From contig JAXLUI010000002.1 in NCBI GenBank assembly GCA_046329585.1, positions 558,001 through 622,000 of the forward strand: 64,000 bases of DNA. The letters run 5' to 3'. Shown here in pieces: positions 26,626 through 36,933 of the stretch. Numbering within the stretch: position 1 is the stretch's first letter; each line of letters begins with the position of its first letter. This DNA comes from DLKC01 sp002478885. GTDB taxonomy: Bacteria > Bacteroidota > Bacteroidia > Chitinophagales > Chitinophagaceae. The position numbers and the translations under genes are program-made. The notes under the pieces are model-generated. The model saw only the letters and a program-made list of their open reading frames with translations. It ran no database searches and was not told where the DNA came from.

Positions 26626-26808
26626 TTTGTATAGTTTTTGGTTAGCCAAAAGCACTTTGAAATACAAAGTAAATATAAAAAACAAAACTATCAAAAAAAA
26701 AGTTAGAGAAAATAAGAGGCGATAACTCTTAACCAGTCGCACCGCTGAATTGCTAATCGCTACGATGCGTTTACCATTGGTTTCGGTATTACTACTCTAC
26801 CCTATTTA

Positions 26809-27309
26809 TTAATGAACCGGCAAATTAAAACGTCCATTGGCAATGTTTATGACGGCAGATGTGTCTCTTGTATTCCGAAGATATCCACTGAACGTTCCAG
26901 CAACAGTAGTGCTATTCAATACGGCAATCGCAATATGAAGTGTTGAACGGTTCGCATCTGTTGATGAACTATAGGAGAGCGCATCACCTACCCTGTAGTA
27001 GCCGGAAGGAATGTAACCTGTGGCTATTTCGCTGTATGAGCCAGTAGATACAGGGATTCCAAATGGGTGAATAATATTAAGAGCAAATTCAGCCGCTGCA
27101 ACATTATCTTCAGCGCTCATTTTAAATGAAGCGGTAATATCGCCCGAAAAATCTGCCGCTGAAGGATTATAAGAAAAAGCTCTTGCCTGGCCGTTGAAAG
27201 TGCCTTTAATATAATAGGAACTGTTATCAACTTCTCCATTGTTCAATTCTTTTTTGCAGGCGCAGAAAGAAAAAACAGTCACCGCAGTGACCCACATGTA
27301 TAGTTTCAT
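26809..27309 (-). CDS. Hypothetical lipoprotein
   Basis: This 166-residue protein starts with a lipoprotein signal (FSFCACKKE; Cys16 or Cys18). The rest is rich in Ser, Thr and Tyr with beta-type patterning (YYIKGTFNGQARAFSYNPS, GSYSEIATGYIPSGYYRVG). This kind of small surface or periplasmic lipoprotein is common in Chitinophagaceae. No function can be assigned. It is upstream of and same-strand with the membrane protein at 26071, but 183 bases separate them. Confidence 0.68.
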   Translation of the reverse strand: MKLYMWVTAVTVFSFCACKKELNNGEVDNSSYYIKGTFNGQARAFSYNPSAADFSGDITASFKMSAEDNVAAAEFALNIIHPFGIPVSTGSYSEIATGYIPSGYYRVGDALSYSSSTDANRSTLHIAIAVLNSTTVAGTFSGYLRNTRDTSAVINIANGRFNLPVH

Positions 27310-27481
27310 GGTTACTTTTTTACCTATGAGGCCTTGTTTAAAAAAAACGTTGCAATAAAGGAACCTTAAAGTAATCTAAAACCGTGAACAACTGCTGAAC
27401 TTAACTAAACCCTCGCTTCGCTGATCAAACAATTAACTAATTTTAAACCCGGTAAGTACGAAAATATTAATGCTGATTTTA

Positions 27482-29197
27482 ATGAAATTATTTCTGCGGT
27501 TTATGTTTTCTCAGTTGCTGTTATTTTTTAGCTGTATAACACTTTCATTCAGCCAGCAAATAATTCTTACAACCGGCCATAGCTTACTTAGCCTGGATCC
27601 AGGCCAGGGAAGTTGCGCTGTACAGGAAATAAAATTATCGTGCGATCCGCTTTTTCTTTCTGCGGCACTGTTTAAAGACACGCTCTATTACATTGGTACA
27701 GGGAATCATATCTATGTGTCTGCCTTGACTGATCCCTCATTTTGCAAAACACTCAATATATCTACAGTTTCCAATGCACTCACTGTAGACAAAGAAGGTA
27801 ATTTATTCCTGTTTGAAGACAACAGTGGAGACCTTATTAAGTTTAACCCGCATGACGGTACTCAAAAAGATCTTGGGCATGTAAATTATACTTCAGCGGG
27901 AGACCTTGTGTTCTATAAAGACAAGCTTTATCTTGCTGCGTATGATTTCAAGCTTGTCGAAATCGATCTCGTGCACCCGGAACTAAGCACCGTATATATG
28001 AGTACGCAGCGGCATTCATTTTTAGGTCTTATTAATATACCGGTTGGATGTAATGAAAACAGGGTTTTTGGCGTTGAGCCTGACAGCAGTAACCTAACCC
28101 TCTCTCACCTTGTGGAGATTGACATGGAGAAAAAGGAGGTAGGACAGACTTTATGTTCGATTCCATACAGTATACTCGACGCGGCCAGTATAACAGAGAA
28201 TGGCACTTATAAGGTAAATATAAGTGCAGTTGTTATCGATCCTGATTGTACGCCGTCATCGCAGCACAACAGCATGTTAGTTACAGCAACTACGGCTTCA
28301 AGCGACAGCATCTACTATTCACTGGATGGTGGTCTCAAAAACATCAATGGATTTTTCAAAGAAGTAGGCAAAGGGTATCATCAAATTTCTGCTGAAGCGG
28401 CCGGATGCGTTATCGACAGCATAATTGTAATTAACGATGTTGTTTCCCCCATGCTACAAGCGATCAGCCTGGGGCCCAACTGTTTCAACCGGACCAACGG
28501 GAGCATTCAACTTAGCACGATTAATAATAGCCTGTTCTCAACCAGCATTAACAGCAGTCCGTTTACGTATAACTATTATTACGCTGGCATTGCAGCAGGA
28601 AATTACCACGTGTCGGTGAAAGATGCTGTCGGCTGCATGTGGGATACAACAGTTACCGTTCCTGCACCGGTTGTTTATAAACCGTTGGTCGCAGTCAGCA
28701 AAACAAATCCACTCTGCTGGCGTTCTTCGCCCGGCAAAATAAAACTTGATATAACCGGTGGTGAAGGACCTTATTCTTTCGACGTTAATGGAATAAATTA
28801 TCCTTCAGGCCATGAAGTTTCCGGGCTATTCCCGACGGAATATCTTGTGCAAATCTTCAATCGCAATAGCTGCCTGGTGGACTCGCTTAACGTTTTGCTG
28901 CAACAAGCCGGCAGCGGCAATTGTGACAGCGCTTATGTGCCCACAGCCTTCACGCCTAACAACGACGGCAAAAACGACTTGCTGCGCCCTCTTGTGGGCG
29001 GCTTTCCATCCAGCATTCAGTTTAATGTTTACAACAGGCTTGGCCAGCTTGTTTTTAGCACACATCAAATAAATGATGGCTGGAACGGCCTATACAAAGG
29101 GCAACCACAACCCACCGGAAGTTACGTATGGACACTACAGTATTCTGTCAATAACATACCAAGAATGTTCAAGGGCGCTACCTTGCTCATCCGTTGA
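27482..29197 (+). CDS. Secreted protein with gliding-motility-associated (CHU_C/T9SS type B) C-terminal domain
   Basis: The start at 27482 gives MKLFLRFMFSQLLLFFSCITLSFSQQ, a good signal peptide; ATG at 27470 adds four residues and cannot be excluded. Residues about 20-250 look like a propeller-type region (GNHIYVSALTD, DLVFYKDKLYLAAYD). Then come SprB-type repeats (DSIYYSLDGG, VSVKDAVGCMWDTTVTVP, PLCWRSSPGKIKLDITGGEGPYSF cut short here as PLCWRS). The end carries YVPTAFTPNNDGKNDLL and GWNGLYKGQPQPTGSYVW, the hallmark of CHU_C/T9SS type B sorting. It is exported and probably surface-attached. Confidence 0.88.
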   Translation: MKLFLRFMFSQLLLFFSCITLSFSQQIILTTGHSLLSLDPGQGSCAVQEIKLSCDPLFLSAALFKDTLYYIGTGNHIYVSALTDPSFCKTLNISTVSNALTVDKEGNLFLFEDNSGDLIKFNPHDGTQKDLGHVNYTSAGDLVFYKDKLYLAAYDFKLVEIDLVHPELSTVYMSTQRHSFLGLINIPVGCNENRVFGVEPDSSNLTLSHLVEIDMEKKEVGQTLCSIPYSILDAASITENGTYKVNISAVVIDPDCTPSSQHNSMLVTATTASSDSIYYSLDGGLKNINGFFKEVGKGYHQISAEAAGCVIDSIIVINDVVSPMLQAISLGPNCFNRTNGSIQLSTINNSLFSTSINSSPFTYNYYYAGIAAGNYHVSVKDAVGCMWDTTVTVPAPVVYKPLVAVSKTNPLCWRSSPGKIKLDITGGEGPYSFDVNGINYPSGHEVSGLFPTEYLVQIFNRNSCLVDSLNVLLQQAGSGNCDSAYVPTAFTPNNDGKNDLLRPLVGGFPSSIQFNVYNRLGQLVFSTHQINDGWNGLYKGQPQPTGSYVWTLQYSVNNIPRMFKGATLLIR

Positions 29198-29431
29198 GTT
29201 ATTTGTGCTAAATATGCGCACGGCACTTCAGGTATTGTTAGCGGTCTCTTTTAGTGCGAGAAAAACCAAGCTTAAAGTAAAAGTTGCAATCCCATACATA
29301 CCCGGCTGGCATTTGAACGGTGCGGTCACCACCCACCATACTGCGCACAGCAGCATTAACTATTGGTCTGCCGATAATATATTTTCCTGTTTATTTTATA
29401 AGATTTAAATTGTTATGTCCAACCACTTCAA

Positions 29432-30949
29432 ATGCGGCAACTGATCATCATCCTTGCTCTGGTAACCAATGCATCCTTTGCTTTTACTCAAGCCCAAAAA
29501 CTTGACACGGTTCTAAGTGTGAGATGGTTTAATGGCGCCTGGCAAAACAGTTCAAGAACAATTAATAATTATGACGAAGACTGCAGATTGAAAACTGTGC
29601 TAGTCCAAAACTGGAACGTAATTACCGGTAAATGGGCCGATTTCTCAAATAAGCAATACAGCTATACCAATGAGCATTATATAGTCGAAATCATGACCCA
29701 GCTGTGGCTCGACGACAGCTGGACTAATTCTTACAGGCAGATTTATAGTTACTATCCTTCCTGGCAAATACAATCAGTTACAGACCAAAACTGGCTTACC
29801 GATCACTGGAGTAATTACCGATTAGTCAGCAACACGTACGATAGCAACGGATATATTGATTCCGTATTAACACAATCATCAGACAACGATGAACCCTTTA
29901 CAAACTATGCAATCGACGTGTATTCGTACAATAATGATGGCAGCTTGCGGGAAACAGTTAACCAGTTCTGGAATAACGTAAGCAAGATATGGGTCAATTA
30001 CATAAAAGAGTCATTCACATACAACAGCAACAAGACCATTCATTCGTCCACCGAGGCCTTTTGGAATTACAGTTCAGCACTATGGCAGCCAGGCACACAA
30101 ACGCTATATACCTACACCGTAGCAGGAAAACTATACAATTATACGATACAGGGCTGGCAGGCAAATCAATGGGTTAATCAGTGGCTTTATAGCGCGTACT
30201 TCGATACCAATGGTTTCCCAAGCGGTGTGCTAATTGAAAGATGGGATGGATTTGACTGGGAAAAGTTCAGGCAGAATAGCGATAAAAATAACAGCGATGG
30301 AACAATTCGTCAACATACCGCACAGTATTGGGTAGAAACGCTGAATAATTGGGTAAACGATCTTCAGGATACTTATACCTATTCCGCCTCGTGCCTGTTA
30401 CCGTTACAGTTGCTGTCCTTTACCGCTGCGCAATATGGCGCGGAAGTAAAAATAAGATGGGCAACTACCGATGAAATAAACATGAAAGCATTCAATATAC
30501 AACGCAGCTTTAATGGCAAGGATTTTAACTCAATCGGCCATATAACGCCGAGGAGCGCTACGGGTGTCAACACCTACGATTATGTTGATGCAATCGATAA
30601 TATTGGTGTAGCCAAAATTTATTACCGGCTACAGGCTGTTAACCAAGACCAGTCATATACGTTTTCACGCATCGTTCCCTTAACAATTACCAGCAATAAG
30701 GAAACGCTGAAAGTCTACCCCAATCCTGCAAAAAATATAATAACCATTTCCTTCAGCAGCCCCGGCAACCGTAAAGCAAAAATACAGATCAACGATATGC
30801 GGGGTAATACCGTTTATCGCCATGCGCTGAATGCCACAGAACAAAACAACACTGTGTTCGCAGATATTTCATCGCTCAGCAAAGGCACATACCATTTATT
30901 ACTTATAACAGGAACCGATATTCAGCAAACAATGTTTATTAAACCATAA
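29432..30949 (+). CDS. Secreted Trp-rich repeat protein with T9SS type A sorting domain
   Basis: This 505-residue exported protein has a signal peptide (MRQLIIILALVTNASFAFTQ). Residues about 25-315 hold roughly eight repeats of about 35-40 residues with two tryptophans and a tyrosine pair (QNW....GKWADFSNKQYSY, QLWLDDSWTNSYRQIYSY, QFWNNVSKIWVNY). A linker domain (LPLQLLSFTAAQYGAEVKI, YYRLQAVNQDQSYTFS) precedes the C-terminal type A sorting signal (LKVYPNPAKN, SSLSKGTYHLLL, MFIKP). No catalytic motif is seen. The repeats resemble YD-type beta hairpins. It lies 234 bases after a type B secreted protein on the same strand. Confidence 0.82.
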   Translation: MRQLIIILALVTNASFAFTQAQKLDTVLSVRWFNGAWQNSSRTINNYDEDCRLKTVLVQNWNVITGKWADFSNKQYSYTNEHYIVEIMTQLWLDDSWTNSYRQIYSYYPSWQIQSVTDQNWLTDHWSNYRLVSNTYDSNGYIDSVLTQSSDNDEPFTNYAIDVYSYNNDGSLRETVNQFWNNVSKIWVNYIKESFTYNSNKTIHSSTEAFWNYSSALWQPGTQTLYTYTVAGKLYNYTIQGWQANQWVNQWLYSAYFDTNGFPSGVLIERWDGFDWEKFRQNSDKNNSDGTIRQHTAQYWVETLNNWVNDLQDTYTYSASCLLPLQLLSFTAAQYGAEVKIRWATTDEINMKAFNIQRSFNGKDFNSIGHITPRSATGVNTYDYVDAIDNIGVAKIYYRLQAVNQDQSYTFSRIVPLTITSNKETLKVYPNPAKNIITISFSSPGNRKAKIQINDMRGNTVYRHALNATEQNNTVFADISSLSKGTYHLLLITGTDIQQTMFIKP

Positions 30950-31010
30950 GCCATTTGCGACGCGCTATATGCAATAGCACAATCTTCTCCCATGCACATT
31001 TTTTCTATGG

Positions 31011-31060
31011 ACCGGGCTACTGTACTGCTATTATACATCGTTGCGTCGCACACTTCAGGG
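31011..31060. repeat. Single left-type intergenic repeat unit, locus L
   Basis: The unit begins near ACCGGGCT. The core GTTGCGTCGCAC lies at 31040-31051, followed by ACTTCAGG. No right partner is found before the next gene. Confidence 0.72.
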
Positions 31061-31211
31061 TTCGGTTCAATTTTGCACAGGAGTTCATGCGGGAAGGTAA
31101 CCACGCTCAATATTTCAACTCATAGGTGTATTGCAGAAAAAACACTATAAACTTCATTGCTGTATGGCTGCACTTAAAACGTTATTTTAGCTGAATTGCA
31201 CAAACGCCAAC

Positions 31212-32579
31212 ATGAAAAAAATAGCATTTCTTCTTTTGTTCGCCGTCTCTCACTTTGTTGCAAATGCACAGACTGATACTCTTGCACAAAATCTAAACGA
31301 ATACTTGCTTGCTGCAAACAGGCAAAACAAGTTCAATGGAAATGCACTGGTGGCAGTGCATGGACAGATTGTTCTTCAAAAAAGTTATGGCAATAAAAAT
31401 TTTGTATCCGATGTGCTGAATGACTCCAACACCGTTTTTCAAATCGCCTCAGCAACAAAGCAGTTCACAGCGACCGTTGTAATGAAATTGCAGGAAGAGG
31501 GCAAATTATCAGTGCATGATACGCTTAGTAAATATTTCCCCTCTTTTAAATATGCCGGTAAAATTACCCTTGAGCAATTGTTAACACACACTTCCGGTTT
31601 ATACGATTATGTTTCTGACATAGACGAAAGCGATTCCGGCATTGTGTGCCATCCTGTTAACCGCGAACTTGTTACTGAACTTATTTTTAAACACGATCTT
31701 TATTTTAAACCCGGCACGCAGTTCAGTTATTGTAATTCCGGTTATTACCTCCTTGGGCTGATTATAGAAAAAGTGTCAGGCAAATCTTATGAACAAAATG
31801 TGCGCGACATTGTGTTTTCGCCACTGCAGATGAACCGTAGTTTCTTCGACTTTAAAAGCATAGCTGACAGTAATATTGCAACAGGTTATAAAGCCCTTAC
31901 CAACACTTACCACGAAACAGCTTTTGGATGGCGATGGGATTCCACCGTAACCTTCGCAGCAGGCGGCATCTATAGCACAACAGGCGATATGTACCGCTGG
32001 GCACAGGCAATTGCTGCACAGAAAATTCTAACAGCAGCATCGTGGCAGGCTATGCTTACACCACACATCGACAGCTATGGCTACGGCATTTATGCAGACT
32101 CCCTTTATAGCAGGGTTGCATACACCCATGGTGGGGGCATACCAGGTTTTACTAGTTTTCTCTGCTACGTTCCAGTAGACGATCTCACGATTATTTTACT
32201 GTGCAACCAGGGCTGGTTTGGAGAAGCGTTGAACACTACTAACGCAGATCTTGCGGGCATCGTCTTCCATAAACCGGTTGAGCCAATGAAAGAACTTAGC
32301 GGCATACAATTCTCCGTTGATACACTAAAAAAATATGTGGGCAAGTACGATTTTGACAAGAAGCACCATGTATATATAACGCTTGAAGACGGGCAGCTTT
32401 ACATGGAAGCTCCGCAGGGCGGCTTGCCAAAATCGCCGCTGTATGCAGACACGCAAACAAATTTTTATTTAAAAATTATCAATGCAAGAATTGAATTTGT
32501 AAACGACGGGGCGGGCAATATCAGTTCACTCATTGCACATTATGCAGGCAAGAGCGAAGTATGTAAAAAAGTGAAATAA
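31212..32579 (+). CDS. Serine hydrolase of the beta-lactamase/PBP-like family (class C type)
   Basis: This 455-residue exported protein has a signal peptide (MKKIAFLLLFAVSHFVANAQ). The penicillin-recognising fold is shown by SATK (SxxK nucleophile, in FQIASATKQFTATVV), YCN (YxN, in FSYCNSGYYLLG) and HGGGIPGF (third motif). The N-terminal 330 residues are the catalytic domain. About 110 C-terminal residues form a small extra beta domain (VGKYDFDKKHHVYITLEDGQ). Such proteins act as peptidases or esterases more often than as true beta-lactamases. The M56/BlaI pair is 26 kb away, so no regulatory link is implied. Confidence 0.88.
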   Translation: MKKIAFLLLFAVSHFVANAQTDTLAQNLNEYLLAANRQNKFNGNALVAVHGQIVLQKSYGNKNFVSDVLNDSNTVFQIASATKQFTATVVMKLQEEGKLSVHDTLSKYFPSFKYAGKITLEQLLTHTSGLYDYVSDIDESDSGIVCHPVNRELVTELIFKHDLYFKPGTQFSYCNSGYYLLGLIIEKVSGKSYEQNVRDIVFSPLQMNRSFFDFKSIADSNIATGYKALTNTYHETAFGWRWDSTVTFAAGGIYSTTGDMYRWAQAIAAQKILTAASWQAMLTPHIDSYGYGIYADSLYSRVAYTHGGGIPGFTSFLCYVPVDDLTIILLCNQGWFGEALNTTNADLAGIVFHKPVEPMKELSGIQFSVDTLKKYVGKYDFDKKHHVYITLEDGQLYMEAPQGGLPKSPLYADTQTNFYLKIINARIEFVNDGAGNISSLIAHYAGKSEVCKKVK

Positions 32580-32640
32580 TTGTTGTATATGTTTAACCAG
32601 GATTATATTACTGGGTTAGACAATATTGATGATACAAGCT

Positions 32641-32843
32641 TTGGTATTCCATTGCATCGTTCTTTGCGTCGCACTCTTGTACGAAAGGTTCTATGCGGAG
32701 CATTTTTAAACAGCCGGCACTAAGAAAAACAAATTGTTCTCTATAAAGACTATGGATTTACCTTAAACCGTGCTTTGCCGCATACAGTACAAAAAGCACA
32801 AGAGTGCGACGCAACTGATGATGCCATTTGCACTGCCGCCGGT
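32641..32843. repeat. Paired intergenic inverted repeat, locus M
   Basis: The left core TTGCGTCGCAC lies at 32664-32674, followed by TCTTGTAC. The right core GTGCGACGCAAC lies at 32804-32815, preceded by GCACAAGA, and ends in GATGCCATTTGCACTGCCGCCGG cut here at its GCCGG end. Both arms share the T/A variant. The remaining 200 bases up to the sulfatase gene are AT-rich with nothing else recognised. Confidence 0.78.
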
Positions 32844-33041
32844 GACACAATTGTATTGTTTCCACACTTTGGAATAGCAGACAATTCTTCTTCCACATGA
32901 TAATGCTGGCTTTTTATTTTTTCAAAAAGGTAACTTTAATGAAAATGTAAAAATGCTGATAACGGGAAAACCACCTTCAAAAGAATTTTTTACGAGTGCA
33001 AAAAACACAAACCCCATTTTCACTATACAAATTCCTGATCT

Positions 33042-34418
33042 ATGATAATTATGTATTTCCGACGCCACCAAACACCTGCTGTTTTTCTTACGCTGCTTTT
33101 TACTTTGCTTGTCTTTGCTGCCTGTAACAAAGCAAATATCCTAAGCTCATTAAGTAAAACTGAAAGTTCAGATGCTATGCTAATCCCAGCGAGCAACAAG
33201 CCAAATATTGTCATCATCCTCGGCGATGACATCGGTTACGACGCTATTGCCATTAACGGCAATCAAAGCTTCGAAACCCCCAATATTGACCGGATGGCAA
33301 ATGATGGGATGAACTTCACCCAATGTTACGGTTCACCGTTATGCTCTCCGTCACGTACAGCGTTTGTATCGGGCAAATATAATTTCAGGAATTACAATGA
33401 ATGGGGCGTATACGATCTTAGTTCGAAGACCTTTGCCAATTTGGCCAAAGACGCCGGCTATGCCACATTCGTAGCAGGCAAATGGCAGTTTGATGGAGGA
33501 GACAGCGCTGTACATACGATGGGTTTTGATGACTATTCCTTGTGGGACGCCATCAAGGCAGGAGCGCCCGGCAGGCATTATAAAGACCCCAAGATCTATG
33601 AAAACGGAGCCTTCCTTTCTTCAGCCAAAACGGATGGACAATATGGAGATGACATATTTACCCGAAGGGCACTCAGGTTCATCAAACAAAACAGGAACAA
33701 GCAGTTTTTCGTGTTTTTCCCGATTACGTTATGCCACGATCCTTATTCGCCTACGCCCGATGATCCTGCGTTCGCAGGGTGGAATTCCAGGAACCCTTCC
33801 GATGTAAGCTGGTTTCCGTCTATGATGAAGTATATGGATAAAAAAGTTGGAGAAATTATGGATTCACTTAAAACATGGAATTTGTACAACAATACAATCG
33901 TAATGTTCGCTGGCGATAATGGCACGCCTCATGGCATCTGGTATAAGTACAACGGGGTGCTGAGAGAAGGGGGCAAAAGCCTAACCTCTGAAAGAGGAAC
34001 ACACGTGCCTTTAATGGTTACCTGGCCCGCAAAGATTGCTGCCGGTTCTGTAAGTCGTAACCTTGTCGAATTTCAGGACTTTTTTCCAACGGTGGCGGAT
34101 GCGGTGGGTGTAAGCATAATGGGACAATATGGTACGATGGACGGCACCAGTTTTTATCCGCAATTGACCGGGGCCAGCTATAAGCCCAGGGATTGGGTAT
34201 TCAATCATTATCAACCCAACACCAATAAAGGAAACGACCAGCTAAGACGCTGGATAAACGATACTACATACAAACTTTATGACAGCACCGATAAATTCTA
34301 TAATATTTATCTTGATCCCGAGGAAGAGCATCCAATAAAGCGCAGCCAGATGACCGACGCAGAAAAAAGTTTAAAACAAAGGTTTAGCGACATCATGGAT
34401 TCATTAAAGTTGCCATAA
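33042..34418 (+). CDS. Sulfatase (formylglycine-type, S1 family), lipoprotein
   Basis: This 458-residue protein has a lipoprotein signal (LVFAAC, Cys28 in this frame; ATG at 33051 is a possible start three codons later). The arylsulfatase core is clear. NIVIILGDDIGYDA holds the metal-binding D62 and D63. PLCSPSRTAFVSGKY holds Cys101, the residue matured to formylglycine (CxPSR). VAGKW and FAGDNGTPHG are the later metal and substrate motifs. Sulfatases of this group remove sulfate from polysaccharides or sulfated lipids in the periplasm. Maturation would need an FGE or anSME enzyme, which is not in the window. No polysaccharide-utilisation genes adjoin it. Confidence 0.92.
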   Translation: MIIMYFRRHQTPAVFLTLLFTLLVFAACNKANILSSLSKTESSDAMLIPASNKPNIVIILGDDIGYDAIAINGNQSFETPNIDRMANDGMNFTQCYGSPLCSPSRTAFVSGKYNFRNYNEWGVYDLSSKTFANLAKDAGYATFVAGKWQFDGGDSAVHTMGFDDYSLWDAIKAGAPGRHYKDPKIYENGAFLSSAKTDGQYGDDIFTRRALRFIKQNRNKQFFVFFPITLCHDPYSPTPDDPAFAGWNSRNPSDVSWFPSMMKYMDKKVGEIMDSLKTWNLYNNTIVMFAGDNGTPHGIWYKYNGVLREGGKSLTSERGTHVPLMVTWPAKIAAGSVSRNLVEFQDFFPTVADAVGVSIMGQYGTMDGTSFYPQLTGASYKPRDWVFNHYQPNTNKGNDQLRRWINDTTYKLYDSTDKFYNIYLDPEEEHPIKRSQMTDAEKSLKQRFSDIMDSLKLP

Positions 34419-34499
34419 AGAATCAAAGACTCTTTTTTCTATGATTATCGCTGGATCACAGATTAACTTGCATCGAAAAGGTGTTTCAATCTATTTAAA

Positions 34500-36857
34500 C
34501 TACCATTTCACATTCCATGTGACCGAAGGTATGATAGGGAACAACGAAACCTGTTTGGCAGTCACTTTTAAGGTGCCGTTGGCAGCACTGCCTTCCTGGT
34601 CATAATAATAGAAATAAGGGTTCTGCCGGCTATAAACATTGTAAATACTGAAAACCCAGTTGCTGGCATATTTTCTAGGCTTTTTGTGAACCGGGGTGTA
34701 AGTAGCGGAGAAATCGAGCCTGTGATAAGGAGCCATGCGATAGGCATTGATACTGCTGAACTCCTGCGTTAACACGCCACCAATAAAATAAAACCGTTCA
34801 GGCAGCGAGATGGCGTTGCCTGTGCCAAAAACAAACACTGAAGAGAGCTTCCATTTCTTCGTAAGCTCGTATGCCGAAACAATAGAAAGATCGTGGCGTC
34901 GATCGTATTTGCTGGGGTATTTCTCGCCGCCATTCAAATCAGGAAATTTGCGCCAGGTCCATGAAAGCGTGTAACCAACCCAGCCTGTAAGCCTGCCCTT
35001 TACTTTGTTTACAAAAAGTTCGGCCCCGTAGCTCCATCCCTTTCCAAACACAAAACTCTCTTCCGGATCTTGTAACGTGTTTGGTGTATACCCTTCCTTG
35101 TATTCGATCTGGTTTTGCATGGTCTTGTAATAAATTTCAATAGAAGTTTCAAACATATTATTGCTGAAATTGCGGAAGTAACCCGCTGCATACTGCCAGC
35201 CAACCTGCGGTTTAACCCGGTAAGTGCTCGGTACCCAAATGTCCGTCGGAAGCGTAGTGCCGGCGTTGCTTACAAGATGAATATATTGGTAGTTCTTTGT
35301 TACCGCCGCCTTAATGGAACTTTCGTCATTCAGCGAATAACGCACCGTAAGCCTTGGTTCAAAACCGCCATAAGATTTGATTACCTGTCCGGGGCCATAA
35401 GTTGTACTGTCAAGTTTGTTTCCGTCAGCATCGGTGGTATACGAGGTATACCTGCCCACTTGCTGGAAACGGCTGTAACGCACGCCATAATTTAGTTTGA
35501 TAGCGCGGGAAATTTCCCAATCGTCCTGAATATAAATGGCAAATTCGTTTGCGTATTTTTTTTGCACGTTAGCAGGGGCAAATACTGTTGTATCCTGTTT
35601 GCCACTCACCACACTTGGCAGAAAAGTGTGAAAGGTGTATTGCCCGCCAAATTTCAGTTTGTGTTCGGGCGATGCATAAAAATCAAAATCGGTCTTTGCA
35701 TTGAGGTCCTTGATACCCGACTTAAGGCCTATACTAAAATCGTTTTGTGTTCCATTGAACTCAAAGCCGTAGTCGTTATAAATCAAAGAAGTGTTGGCAA
35801 ATAATTTTTTATTGAACACATGATTCCAGCGTAGTGTAGCTGTTGCATTGCCCCACGGCACTTCCGTAGTGAATGAACGCTTGGCATTATTAAAATTAAA
35901 TCTATCCCTTCCAAAATACCCGCTTAAAAAAAGCCTGTCTTTATCGGAGAACTTGTAATTCACTTTCGCATTGAGATCATAGAAATAATAACCCGATCCG
36001 TAAAAACTATTACTCTTGCCGATAAAGGGTTTAATCAAAAAATCAATATAAGTGCGGCGGGCCGAGATCATATAAGACGCCTTTTCCCTGAACATGGGAC
36101 CTTGTACGGAAAACCTTGACGATATAAGCCCTATTCCGGCATCTACCTGCGTTTTGTTTGTATTGCCGTCCTTCATGGCAACGTCAATCACCGAAGACAG
36201 CCTGCCACCATATTGAGGAGGAATTCCACCCTTAATAAGGGTAAGATTTTTAATTGCATCTGAATTGAAGACAGAAAAAAAACCGAACAGATGCCCCGTA
36301 TTGTAAACAACGGCCTCATCAAGCATGATAAGATTTTGATCAGGGCCTCCGCCACGAACATAAAAGCCAGAATTACCCTCTCCTGCGTTTCGCACACCGG
36401 GCAATAATTGCAGCGCTTTTAGAATGTCAACCTCGCCGAAAAATGGAGGTAAAGACTTTATAGCGTTAATGCTCAAGTCAATTTTACCCATCTGCGCGCT
36501 TTTGATATTACTTTCTCTTTTCCGGCCGGTGACTGTTACACTGTTAAGGTTAGTAGAAGAGGGTGATACTAAAATATTCAAGGTCCGGTTCTCATTGAAA
36601 GCTACATCAACAAGCTTAGCATCATACCCTACAAACGAAACAAGCAACTGGTAGTTGCCCCCGGAAAGGGTGATCGAGTAAAAGCCATATTGGTTCGTAG
36701 TAACACCTCTCCCCTCGCCTTTTATGGTGATGTTTGCCCCGATAAGTGTTTCCCCGGTAAGGGAATCTTTTATATATCCATTAAGTGTAAACTTCTCCTG
36801 GCCCTGAACGGCACAGAAAAAAAACAGACCACAGAACAAGAAATTTAATTGCTTCAT
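34500..36857 (-). CDS. TonB-dependent outer-membrane receptor
   Basis: The 785-residue protein has a signal peptide and an N-terminal carboxypeptidase-like (CarboxypepD_reg) domain (LNGYIKDSLTGETLIGANITIKG). This is followed by a plug (DILKALQLLPGVRNAGEGNSGFYVRGGGPDQNLIMLDEA, quoted here as LLPGVRNAGEGNSGFYVRGG) and a beta barrel with aromatic strand ends up to the final SVTWNVKW. It is not a SusC member: it has no SusD partner and is shorter than SusC. TonB energises such receptors for uptake of iron complexes, cobalamin, metals or oligosaccharides. The upstream gene on the same strand (76-base gap) is a DUF3347 protein, so metal-related uptake is possible but unproven. Confidence 0.88.
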   Translation of the reverse strand: MKQLNFLFCGLFFFCAVQGQEKFTLNGYIKDSLTGETLIGANITIKGEGRGVTTNQYGFYSITLSGGNYQLLVSFVGYDAKLVDVAFNENRTLNILVSPSSTNLNSVTVTGRKRESNIKSAQMGKIDLSINAIKSLPPFFGEVDILKALQLLPGVRNAGEGNSGFYVRGGGPDQNLIMLDEAVVYNTGHLFGFFSVFNSDAIKNLTLIKGGIPPQYGGRLSSVIDVAMKDGNTNKTQVDAGIGLISSRFSVQGPMFREKASYMISARRTYIDFLIKPFIGKSNSFYGSGYYFYDLNAKVNYKFSDKDRLFLSGYFGRDRFNFNNAKRSFTTEVPWGNATATLRWNHVFNKKLFANTSLIYNDYGFEFNGTQNDFSIGLKSGIKDLNAKTDFDFYASPEHKLKFGGQYTFHTFLPSVVSGKQDTTVFAPANVQKKYANEFAIYIQDDWEISRAIKLNYGVRYSRFQQVGRYTSYTTDADGNKLDSTTYGPGQVIKSYGGFEPRLTVRYSLNDESSIKAAVTKNYQYIHLVSNAGTTLPTDIWVPSTYRVKPQVGWQYAAGYFRNFSNNMFETSIEIYYKTMQNQIEYKEGYTPNTLQDPEESFVFGKGWSYGAELFVNKVKGRLTGWVGYTLSWTWRKFPDLNGGEKYPSKYDRRHDLSIVSAYELTKKWKLSSVFVFGTGNAISLPERFYFIGGVLTQEFSSINAYRMAPYHRLDFSATYTPVHKKPRKYASNWVFSIYNVYSRQNPYFYYYDQEGSAANGTLKVTAKQVSLFPIIPSVTWNVKW

Positions 36858-36933
36858 TATGTCATAGGTTCATCCGGGATTAAGAACAAAAACAACGGCC
36901 GGTTGTTCAATATCCTGCATCCGCATTTAACTT

